From: a virus
Virus record (IMG/VR): IMGVR_UViG_3300031638_000003
Location: 1 to 42,586 of that record
Reading direction: 5' to 3' (one strand)
DNA: 42,586 nt
Shown: one piece after another, positions 31,463-38,464 of the stretch
Layout: each line of letters begins with the position of its first letter
Numbering within the stretch: the first letter of the stretch is position 1
Position numbers and translations under genes: made by a program
The notes under the pieces: generated by a model
Told to the model about the DNA's origin: nothing
The model's input: only the letters and a program-made list of their open reading frames with translations
The model's database searches: none

Positions 31463-32730
31463 TAGCCTACCTTAACATTATTGTTGCTGCCGAACCTGAC
31501 TGAGTTACCGTCCCTAACCCCAGTCTTGGTTCCTATGCGATTGTTTGCTATATTAACTACCCTAGCTAAAGTGGGGTTCCAGTATGGGCTACCAAGAACA
31601 GGTGCGCCAGTCCACAAAGGTTCCATGTAGAAGAGGTGGTCACCATACTTAATGACAGGAGGAACGATTGGCGGTGGAGTAGTTATTCCGACAGGAGTAA
31701 GAACTTGTGTCTGGAAGAACGGAGCTATATCTATTATTACTGCGCCAGTGTAGAGGTCACCAGTAGAAAGTGTCTCTTCTTCCGACATTGAGATAGCTGG
31801 TAGCTCTACAGCCCCTGTAACTAACTCATTAGCAAAGAAGCTCTCTTCCTCTGACATAGGTATGTCTGGAAGCTCTACTGCACCAGTATCTATGTTTGGA
31901 GAAGATAGTTTATTGTCCTCAACGAAGTCTGCGCTAGGTGTAGATGGAGTATCGGTTATGATATCCCTAGCTGTAAAGGTCTCTTCCTCTGACATACTGT
32001 TAGCGGGAAGGTCTACTGCACCTGTATCCAATGCGTTAGGCTCAAACGTCTGGTCTTGGTTGAATCCTGTGGCGCTAGGTATTGGGTTCCCTGTAACTAG
32101 GTCACCAGTGGAAAATGTCTCTTCCTCTGACATAGGTATGTCTGGTAGGTCTACATTACCTGTATCTAAGTCTGCACTAGAGAGTGTATTGTTCTCTGTG
32201 ATGTCTGCGCTAGGTGTGGATGGTGTACCTGTGACTATGCCATTAGCAGATAGTGTCTCTTCCTCTGACATAGGTATGTCGTCAACGACAACAGCGCCAG
32301 TGTCTAGTGCAGGAGCGTCAATCTTCTGGTCTTGGTTAAATGCAGAGGTATCATTAACTGGTACACCAGACAAAATGGAACCAGGGAATATATCATGTAC
32401 TTCGGTAAATGTTGTTGTGTCTAGGATAAAGGCAGAGGAGGTTAGCTCACCAGTGGAAAATGTCCCTTCTTCGTGGAATAATGCTGTATCAAGTGTTGGT
32501 ACACCTAAGTCTAATGCTGGGGCGGAAAGTGTTTGTCCCTGGTCGAAACCGCTAGTACCTAAAGTAGGAACACCAGACAGCACAAACAATGCACCTAGAG
32601 TTTCTTCCTCAGACATAGAGTTAGCGGGGACACTCGCCGCACCAGTAGTAATGGCACCAGCTGTTAGTTCGTATTCTTCGCCGCCAGCACCTGCGAAGGT
32701 AGCGGCTGCAAAAGGGCTGGTTCCAAACAT
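31462..32730 (-). CDS. Repeat-rich fibre-like protein (422 aa)
   Basis: Residues about 20-340 hold roughly fourteen units of about 20-21 residues. Each contains LxTGxxxxP followed by an acidic turn such as MSEEET (six copies), FNQDQ/FDQGQ (three copies) or similar. The regular spacing suggests a beta-solenoid or stacked beta fibre, like repeat adhesins of tail and head fibres. The C-terminal 90 residues are different (PPIVPPVIKYGDHLFYMEP...) and may be a tip domain. A GGAGC ribosome-binding site precedes the ATG. It lies next to the collagen-like and glycosylation genes. Confidence 0.7.
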   Translation of the reverse strand: MFGTSPFAAATFAGAGGEEYELTAGAITTGAASVPANSMSEEETLGALFVLSGVPTLGTSGFDQGQTLSAPALDLGVPTLDTALFHEEGTFSTGELTSSAFILDTTTFTEVHDIFPGSILSGVPVNDTSAFNQDQKIDAPALDTGAVVVDDIPMSEEETLSANGIVTGTPSTPSADITENNTLSSADLDTGNVDLPDIPMSEEETFSTGDLVTGNPIPSATGFNQDQTFEPNALDTGAVDLPANSMSEEETFTARDIITDTPSTPSADFVEDNKLSSPNIDTGAVELPDIPMSEEESFFANELVTGAVELPAISMSEEETLSTGDLYTGAVIIDIAPFFQTQVLTPVGITTPPPIVPPVIKYGDHLFYMEPLWTGAPVLGSPYWNPTLARVVNIANNRIGTKTGVRDGNSVRFGSNNNVKVG

Positions 32731-32740
32731 TTATTGCTCC

Positions 32741-33301
32741 TTAGACTATACCGTATATGTCATCTTTTTCGGTCCAGACCATATAACCATTTTCCTCAAG
32801 TTTCCTTACCAGCAAAGTATCATCAACATGCTTATGTTCAATCTTCATAAAGCGGGGTTTTATTCGGAAAGAGTAGTTCATGAGTATATTCAACTCATGT
32901 CCTTCTGTATCTATCTTCATAAGGTCAATTTGCTGGTCTGATGGAATACTGATAAGCAAGTCGTCCAACGTCATGCAGTCAACAGTAATAGTTTGCTTGA
33001 AGTTGTTTACATTATCTGGGTGAGTACTGAGCTTGTATCCAATATGGTTGTCTGAAATAACGTGGGAGCAACCAGATAGCCACCCCTCATCAAGACCTAC
33101 CGCCATCTTAACGGAACCCTTCATATCAGAGATTGCACAATTTAAGACCTCTACAGTATGGCCTTCATATTGTTTCTTTACTCTGTCGTAAAGGTAAGGA
33201 ACGGGTTCAACGGAAATTCCCTGCCAACCTGCCTTAGCTAGAGGCAAGCAAGTATCAAAGTCAGCCGAACCTATCTCAATAAATCGTTTAACTATTTTCA
33301 T
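32741..33301 (-). CDS. FkbM-family methyltransferase (186 aa)
   Basis: Class I SAM methyltransferase: FIEIGSADFDTCLPLAKAGW gives motif I, ISVEPVPYLYDRVKK the SAM-ribose acidic strand, VEVLNCAISDMKGS the next strand, and IDLMKIDTEGHELNILM plus FMKIEHKH the FkbM signature (KIDxEGxE). FkbM enzymes methylate hydroxyls on sugars and related compounds. I chose the ATG at 33301, which overlaps the preceding gene end by 14 nt; 33310 is an alternative. It directly follows the hydroxylase-glycosyltransferase, so sugars on the fibre are a plausible substrate. Confidence 0.82.
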   Translation of the reverse strand: MKIVKRFIEIGSADFDTCLPLAKAGWQGISVEPVPYLYDRVKKQYEGHTVEVLNCAISDMKGSVKMAVGLDEGWLSGCSHVISDNHIGYKLSTHPDNVNNFKQTITVDCMTLDDLLISIPSDQQIDLMKIDTEGHELNILMNYSFRIKPRFMKIEHKHVDDTLLVRKLEENGYMVWTEKDDIYGIV

Positions 33302-35072
33302 CACCCACATAACGGGATGTCCACATAGTAAGTGAGTATTTAACCCCAGACTGTAGCTCATCTACATAGTGACCGTGAGTAACTTGTCCTGGGAACAATA
33401 TGCAGCTTCCGACAGGAACATCGTTGTTGTTAAACTCTTGCTTCGGGAAGTAGAGAGTAGCACCTTCATAGTTGTCGTTTAGCTTAACGCTACCAGTGAT
33501 AAGAGAAGCATCCGTGTGAAAGCCTAGAGAGGTCTGTGTGTCCATAGCGTAACGCATAGCAAAGGCATCACGTAGTCCCATGTATTCCACTGGCTTCCAG
33601 TGTTGCTCACAGATCTTAAATAGGTTGTCCTTCCACATCATCTCGTAGTCTCGCCAGAGACCTAACTCTTTAAGCCTTATCTCTTGTGCAGGAAACTTAT
33701 CACCGTCTAGCTGTCCCCAGTTACCAAGTTCCTCAGACTTATAGATCAAGTTACTACACTGGCTCTCCGATAGGAAAGGGGTAACAAGTACGTCTTGAGC
33801 TACTTCCTTGTAGTCCAGCTTATTAACTGGGGGAGAGGTTAATTGTTCGTGGTAGCCAAACTTACCTGCCATTTCGACAAACAGGTCTTTGGCATCGTCT
33901 CCACCATTACCGTGATAGATGCAGCCGCAACAGCTTGTCCTGTCGTTCCACAACTGACCATTGACAACCCTTACGCTTGGGTCATGGTTCTGGAAGATGT
34001 ATGCTTCGTAGTCTAGTGTTATGCTGTAAGGGAATTTGTTATCCCCCCGCGACAGAAAACGGATCTGGCAGAATAGCTGATCGTCACCATTGTCGCTCAT
34101 CTTCTCGTTTAACTCAAGGAAGGCTAACAAAGCCTCAACCCGTCCGATGTAAAGACCGCTATTAAGGTACTTGTATGGTGTACCTTCGTCCTTCCAACGA
34201 GATTGAAAGAAGTCATTGTCAGTAAGGGGCCAGCAAGTCTCTTCTGCGCTAAATAGAATGTCTACGTTAAAGCCAAGAAAGCGTTCTCGTATAGTTGACA
34301 GGTTGTCTGCAAAGAAGGTGTCATAACCATCCATGAACAACACAATGTCATTACCAGGCAAACTCTTTAAGTGTTCCTTAACTAACTTGATCTTAGGCAT
34401 ACCGCCAAAACCAGTCATATCGAAGGCATCACTTCCGATGCCCAAGTTAAGTACATCTACTCCGTAGCTCTTAGCTGACTGGTTCAAAGCCCAACACTTA
34501 GTGTCGTCTGTCCCTACTGCTAAGATGTGCATATTACTTTTATCTTCGGGTATCATTTGTGTATCCTCAATGGTGCTTGGTCGGGTTGACCGTGGGATTT
34601 GCTTAACAACCTCTTCGGGGTAGAAGTAGTTACGCTTGTCTTTGAGCTTCATTGGCACCCACTCATCTGCGGGAATGATCTGATGCCAAAAGTCCTCTAT
34701 GAGTAGTCTAGCTGTGTCTGGTGTGATGGCATAGGCGTGGCAATTATACCAGTAGCCCATATCATTCCAACGGTATCCTAGCCAAACACTATCGTAACTC
34801 TCTAGTAAGTGATCCACATGGTTGGGATTGATAGAGTGGAATGTAGCATCTTCCTCAAGTATGATACCATTAAGGTCACTTGAAGATATCTCTTCCCACA
34901 CCCGTAAATGGCTTACTGAGCATCCAAACTCACCTATTAGCAATGGTCTGTCATGAACAGGGTCTAACCACTCTGTACGGGGCTTACATCCAGTCTCAGA
35001 CGTAACCTGGGGCCATGTCTTACCCCTAGCATCGTAGGCTGATCCGTGAAGAGAGATTTGGTAGATTATCAT
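33288..35072 (-). CDS. Tri-domain collagen-type lysyl hydroxylase and glycosyltransferase: GT25 - PLOD-like GT - 2OG-Fe(II) dioxygenase (594 aa)
   Basis: Domain 1 (about 1-170) is a family 25 glycosyltransferase: GEFGCSVSHLRVWEE at 47-61, IILEED at 70-75 and PADEW at 134-138, as in collagen galactosyltransferases. Domain 2 (about 180-390) matches the LH3/PLOD glycosyltransferase: FMDGYDT at 246-252 (D248, D251), ILFSAEETCWP ending at 282, YLNSG 302-306, DDQLF 330-334, FQN and HGNG 387-390. Domain 3 (about 427-590) is a lysyl/prolyl hydroxylase-type dioxygenase: HTD (H519, D521), H566, and K578 in the 2-oxoglutarate position where LHs have Arg and prolyl 4-hydroxylases have Lys. The start at 35072 overlaps the chaperone stop (ATGA); 35090 would add six residues. 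Two genes upstream is a collagen-like fibre, the likely substrate. Confidence 0.9.
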   Translation of the reverse strand: MIIYQISLHGSAYDARGKTWPQVTSETGCKPRTEWLDPVHDRPLLIGEFGCSVSHLRVWEEISSSDLNGIILEEDATFHSINPNHVDHLLESYDSVWLGYRWNDMGYWYNCHAYAITPDTARLLIEDFWHQIIPADEWVPMKLKDKRNYFYPEEVVKQIPRSTRPSTIEDTQMIPEDKSNMHILAVGTDDTKCWALNQSAKSYGVDVLNLGIGSDAFDMTGFGGMPKIKLVKEHLKSLPGNDIVLFMDGYDTFFADNLSTIRERFLGFNVDILFSAEETCWPLTDNDFFQSRWKDEGTPYKYLNSGLYIGRVEALLAFLELNEKMSDNGDDQLFCQIRFLSRGDNKFPYSITLDYEAYIFQNHDPSVRVVNGQLWNDRTSCCGCIYHGNGGDDAKDLFVEMAGKFGYHEQLTSPPVNKLDYKEVAQDVLVTPFLSESQCSNLIYKSEELGNWGQLDGDKFPAQEIRLKELGLWRDYEMMWKDNLFKICEQHWKPVEYMGLRDAFAMRYAMDTQTSLGFHTDASLITGSVKLNDNYEGATLYFPKQEFNNNDVPVGSCILFPGQVTHGHYVDELQSGVKYSLTMWTSRYVGDENS

Positions 35073-35485
35073 TCTGGTTGTGTAGGCCATATCACACTAT
35101 GTGGAAAGCCAGCTTGCTGTGGAACATTCAGAAGTGCTGTCCTGTATCTAGGCCACTCAGCCTGATTATCAGACGTTAGGTCAGACCAGCGGAGAGGGTT
35201 GGATACCAGAGGGTCAACGACTGTTGCTAGGATTCTGTCACGTTCACTGCGTACCTGTGCGGCTGTATCTGCGTCTAGCTCTGCTTGAGTAGGGGCAACG
35301 TAGGCTGCAAAGTCTGTGCCGATGATATTTAACACTGCCTCGTTGTCGATGGTTGTGTCAGTGTCAACTGGGTCTACTGTGTAAGGTATCCAGCCGTAGT
35401 TTGGGTGGTTAATCTCTACGTTCATACGAAGGTTGTCAGTTTGCAGCGATGCCGCATTACGGACTTCTGTTATTGTTAACCTCAT
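35069..35485 (-). CDS. Fibre/tail assembly chaperone, Phage_tail_APC-like (138 aa)
   Basis: The C-terminal half, RSERDRILATVVDPLVSNPLRWSDLTSDNQAEWPRYRTALLNVPQQAGFPHSVIWP, is the tail-fibre assembly chaperone pattern (R-x-x-R-D-x-x-L ... W-x-x-Y-R-x-x-L-x-x-x-P). The N-terminal half is a small beta domain. It overlaps the collagen-like gene stop (TAATG) and the modifying enzyme start (ATGA), so it probably helps fold that collagen-like fibre before or during modification. Confidence 0.8.
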   Translation of the reverse strand: MRLTITEVRNAASLQTDNLRMNVEINHPNYGWIPYTVDPVDTDTTIDNEAVLNIIGTDFAAYVAPTQAELDADTAAQVRSERDRILATVVDPLVSNPLRWSDLTSDNQAEWPRYRTALLNVPQQAGFPHSVIWPTQPE

Positions 35486-36876
35486 TAGGATATCCTTGCG
35501 AACAATGTTGCATTATAACGGCTATAACGGCTATCCCGAGCATGTCCCATAGCTCTCCATGTACCTGCTGGTGCTGCGGGGGCGCTGTTGCCGTATGAAT
35601 AAAGGTTCCCGTCATAGATATAGGAGCTGGTGTAGCCACTGTATCGCAAACCAGAGCCAGCATAAGTAGAATTAGCCTGCAAGCCAGTACTATTACTTGA
35701 TGTGCTAAACATAAAAGCATAAGTTCCAACAGCAGCAAGGGTTGTACTAAGACCAACTTCACCTTTTTGTCCTTTAGCACCAGCGGAACCAGTTGAACCA
35801 GTTGAACCAGTAGTACCAGTAGTACCGACCTCACCCTTTTGGCCCTTTTGACCAGTGGTACCTGTATTACCTGTTACTCCGACTTCACCCTTTTGTCCCT
35901 TTTGACCAGTGGTACCAGTGGTACCTGTTGAACCAGTATTACCAGTCTGACCTTTTTGTCCCTTAGCGCCAGTTAAACCTGTAGATCCTGTGGAACCTGT
36001 ATTACCAGTTACGCCTTGGATACCTTGGATGCCCTGCGAACCTGTTGAACCAGTAGTACCGACCTCACCCTTTTGACCCTTAGCACCAGTGGTACCAGTT
36101 GAGCCTGTCGAGCCTGTAGCTCCTTGTATGCCCTGGATACCTTGTATACCCTGTGAGCCAGTTACGCCAACCTCACCCTTTTGACCCTTAGCACCAGTTG
36201 TGCCTGTAGCGCCGCCAGCCCCAACTTCGCCCTTCTGACCCTTAGAGCCAGTGGTACCAGTGGAACCAGTATTACCTGTTATACCTTGAATACCCTGGAT
36301 GCCCTGAGAGCCTGTAGTTCCTATCTCGCCCTTTTGGCCTTTAGATCCTGTCGTGCCAGTGGACCCAGTAGTACCAGTTATGCCTTGGATACCTTGAGCG
36401 CCGACTTCGCCTTTTTGTCCCTTAGAACCAGTTGTACCAGTTACGCCAACTTCACCCTTCTGGCCCTTGTCGCCAGTTGAGCCAGTTAAACCAGTAGAAC
36501 CCGTTGAGCCAGTATTACCTGTTACTCCGACTTCACCCTTTTGACCCTTAGCACCAGTAGTACCAGCGGTACCATTAGCTCCGACTTCACCCTTCTGACC
36601 TTTGACCCCCTGCAATGCAGAAGCTGTAACTGTAGCTTTCTTCCAGGTTGAGGTAGAGGTGTCGTAGATAGGAATAATATCATCAGAGGCAGGAGATGCG
36701 TTAGTAGATAGACCTGTGAGGGCAGCTGGCAGTGCAGTAGAAGTAACATCAGCATTAGCAGCGACACCATCAAGTTTAGTGCCATCACTGGATACATTAC
36801 GTCCGTCAACAGTACCTACGTTAGTTACGTTCCTGCTGTCGTCTATTACTTCGGTGCCGTTTACTTTTACTGCCAT
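35485..36876 (-). CDS. Collagen-like fibre protein (463 aa)
   Basis: Residues 1-89 form an N-terminal attachment domain. Residues 90-374 are 95 uninterrupted Gly-X-Y triplets containing no proline, followed by a C-terminal head domain (about 376-463). The triplets are built from twelve modules of GxKGQKG (mostly followed by EVG), giving 24 lysines, all in the Y position before Gly, separated by Gly-Thr-Thr, Gly-Ser-Thr, Gly-Asn-Thr and Gly-Ile-Gln runs. Lys-Gly-Glu pairs are known to stabilise proline-poor bacterial collagens. The N-terminus shares a VDGRxxSxDGTKxD segment with the fibre gene upstream. A trimeric rod of about 80 nm is expected. Confidence 0.93.
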   Translation of the reverse strand: MAVKVNGTEVIDDSRNVTNVGTVDGRNVSSDGTKLDGVAANADVTSTALPAALTGLSTNASPASDDIIPIYDTSTSTWKKATVTASALQGVKGQKGEVGANGTAGTTGAKGQKGEVGVTGNTGSTGSTGLTGSTGDKGQKGEVGVTGTTGSKGQKGEVGAQGIQGITGTTGSTGTTGSKGQKGEIGTTGSQGIQGIQGITGNTGSTGTTGSKGQKGEVGAGGATGTTGAKGQKGEVGVTGSQGIQGIQGIQGATGSTGSTGTTGAKGQKGEVGTTGSTGSQGIQGIQGVTGNTGSTGSTGLTGAKGQKGQTGNTGSTGTTGTTGQKGQKGEVGVTGNTGTTGQKGQKGEVGTTGTTGSTGSTGSAGAKGQKGEVGLSTTLAAVGTYAFMFSTSSNSTGLQANSTYAGSGLRYSGYTSSYIYDGNLYSYGNSAPAAPAGTWRAMGHARDSRYSRYNATLFARIS

Positions 36877-36897
36877 CTTCGCGTTCCCACTATTAGC

Positions 36898-36915
36898 TTA
36901 TTATTATTATTATTA
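36898..36915 (-). repeat. (TAA)6 run: the stop codon of the fibre gene followed by five more in-frame stops
   Basis: On the - strand the fibre gene ends in TAA, followed by five further TAA triplets. It is a six-unit trinucleotide repeat in the short gap before the collagen-like gene. It would ensure termination and may vary in length; there is nothing further to say. Confidence 0.8.
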
Positions 36916-38082
36916 TGTGATAGTTTGGTCTGCTTGCAGATCGTTAGTTACGGACAGTGTACCACTGCTGTCTAGCTTTAGCTTGTTAGTTCCTTGATAG
37001 GCAAAGTACATTGAGCCACCACTTTCTGTGATAGTCCAATCTCCAAAGTCTACAGTAGGTACGTTAAGTGTACCTGTCATAGTTCCGCCAGCTTTAGGTA
37101 TAGCATTATCAGCAGTAGTACCTTGTGTAGATGTGGCGTAGTCCGTACTATCAAACGCTTTTACTTGAGCAAGGTTAGTAACTTCACTATCCATAACAGC
37201 ACCAGCGGCTGTTACATTAGTTGTATCTGTTACATCTGCCCCGTCTTCTACATTTAACGCAGTTAGTAGTGAGGTTTTAGTTATAGCGCCGATTAAACCT
37301 ACAACTGATTGTACTGCGGCTGTATTGTCGTGCTTAGACCAATTACCTGCGAAAGTAGTGGAGGAAGCGTTATCTGTAATTGCAACAATGTTATCGCCAA
37401 CATTGAAAGAGACACTATTAACAGTTCCCGCTACAGTAACATAATAAAACCAACCAGTTTGCGCCACGCCAGAGCCAGGGAAACTACCAGAATTAGCAGC
37501 CCAATCACCCTTATATACCATACCATTAGCAAGAGCCGCTAAGTCAGCTTCCATTTCATCTAGGTTAACTGCTTGTGTAACAGAGATAAAATCTATCTTA
37601 GTGCCATCTGCGGATAAATCACGACCATCAACAGTTTGAGAACCAGACATAGTAATGTTGCCTGTCATTTGCCCACCAGCTTTAGGTAAAGCGTTGTCTG
37701 CTGTAACTCCATCAGTCGCTACATCACGTCCGTCTACTGTGCCGCCAGATAAGTTTAGGTTACCGCTTGCATCTAAGTAGGATGCCTTTGAGGAGGGCTG
37801 GGTGACAAATATCAGTTTCTCACCAGCTATCCAGTTAACTGCGTTGTTGCTGTTGGAGGATGACAAAATAGTTGTACGTGCCAAAGTGGTTCCAGAGGCA
37901 GTGTACGTACCAATACCTACTTCCCAATTACCAGCTGTGTTGGTAACGGAGTAGTAAGTAGTGTTGCCATCCCCAATAGCGGAGAACGATTGGAAACCAA
38001 CTTCGGCACCTGCTAGAGTGTAAGTTCCAGTACCTGTAGTTGTGGTAGTTTCCTTTACACGATCTTTAATAACAAGTGCCAT
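36913..38082 (-). CDS. Fibre protein (389 aa)
   Basis: The N-terminus, MALVIKDRVKETTTTTGTGTYTLAGAEVGFQSFSAIGDGNTTYYSVTN, is a widespread phage fibre attachment domain. The middle has two LPKAGGxMTGxxxM/L segments and two VDGRDxxxDG segments typical of fibre shafts, plus an inserted beta domain (about 190-255). It ends with YFAYQGTNKLKLDSSGTLSV. It lies directly upstream of the collagen-like gene in the same operon, and the two could form one composite fibre. Confidence 0.82.
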   Translation of the reverse strand: MALVIKDRVKETTTTTGTGTYTLAGAEVGFQSFSAIGDGNTTYYSVTNTAGNWEVGIGTYTASGTTLARTTILSSSNSNNAVNWIAGEKLIFVTQPSSKASYLDASGNLNLSGGTVDGRDVATDGVTADNALPKAGGQMTGNITMSGSQTVDGRDLSADGTKIDFISVTQAVNLDEMEADLAALANGMVYKGDWAANSGSFPGSGVAQTGWFYYVTVAGTVNSVSFNVGDNIVAITDNASSTTFAGNWSKHDNTAAVQSVVGLIGAITKTSLLTALNVEDGADVTDTTNVTAAGAVMDSEVTNLAQVKAFDSTDYATSTQGTTADNAIPKAGGTMTGTLNVPTVDFGDWTITESGGSMYFAYQGTNKLKLDSSGTLSVTNDLQADQTIT

Positions 38083-38092
38083 AGTTTATTCC

Positions 38093-38464
38093 TTACGCTG
38101 GATCAGGGATGCCGATGTCAAATGTAGCCAAGGTAAATGTGTTACCGTTTGTTACTGACTGAGAGGCTGTAAGTGCAGCTGTAGCCAACAAGCGAGAGTT
38201 TGCTGTATCGACAAGAGCGTAGTGAGTAACAGTGCCTGTGCCTGTGATGTCACCGTCAGAGATAGCTGATACTGCAACCTTACGTCCACCACCAGTACGA
38301 TCTGATGGGGCAGCAATGGAAAGTGAGCTTGAAAGACCAAGTGTGTAGGTCGATGTAGCCTCTGCGTAGGTAGTAGCTTCTGCTGAGGTTACGTGTACTG
38401 CGTTAGCTTCCAAGTCGAGGATAGATAGACCCTCATCGAAAACGCGATCATTAAGATATGCCAT
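38093..38464 (-). CDS. Conserved structural-region protein (123 aa)
   Basis: MAYLNDRVFDEGLSILDLEANAVHVTSAEATTYAEATSTYTLGLSSSLS... is beta-rich and Thr/Ser/Ala-rich, and lies between portal and fibre genes. Proteins of this kind are common in alphaproteobacterial siphophages but have no assigned role; a head or head-fibre attachment function is plausible. The start overlaps the portal stop. Confidence 0.6.
   Translation of the reverse strand: MAYLNDRVFDEGLSILDLEANAVHVTSAEATTYAEATSTYTLGLSSSLSIAAPSDRTGGGRKVAVSAISDGDITGTGTVTHYALVDTANSRLLATAALTASQSVTNGNTFTLATFDIGIPDPA

Noticed and set aside
31862-32941. 359-aa + strand frame
   Set aside because: Antisense to the repeat protein; the period of the repeats keeps the frame open. 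No ribosome-binding site, and it crosses two real genes.
35457-35834. 125-aa frame overlapping the collagen-like C-terminus
   Set aside because: A shadow in another frame with a Val/Leu-rich nonsense composition; the collagen-like frame is clearly the coding one.
36181-36480. + strand frame inside the collagen-like gene
   Set aside because: An antisense artefact of the low-complexity Gly-X-Y coding sequence.
35485-36876. CRISPR-like or tandem DNA repeat array
   Set aside because: The DNA repetitiveness is explained by the Gly-X-Y codons; repeats have no uniform spacers.
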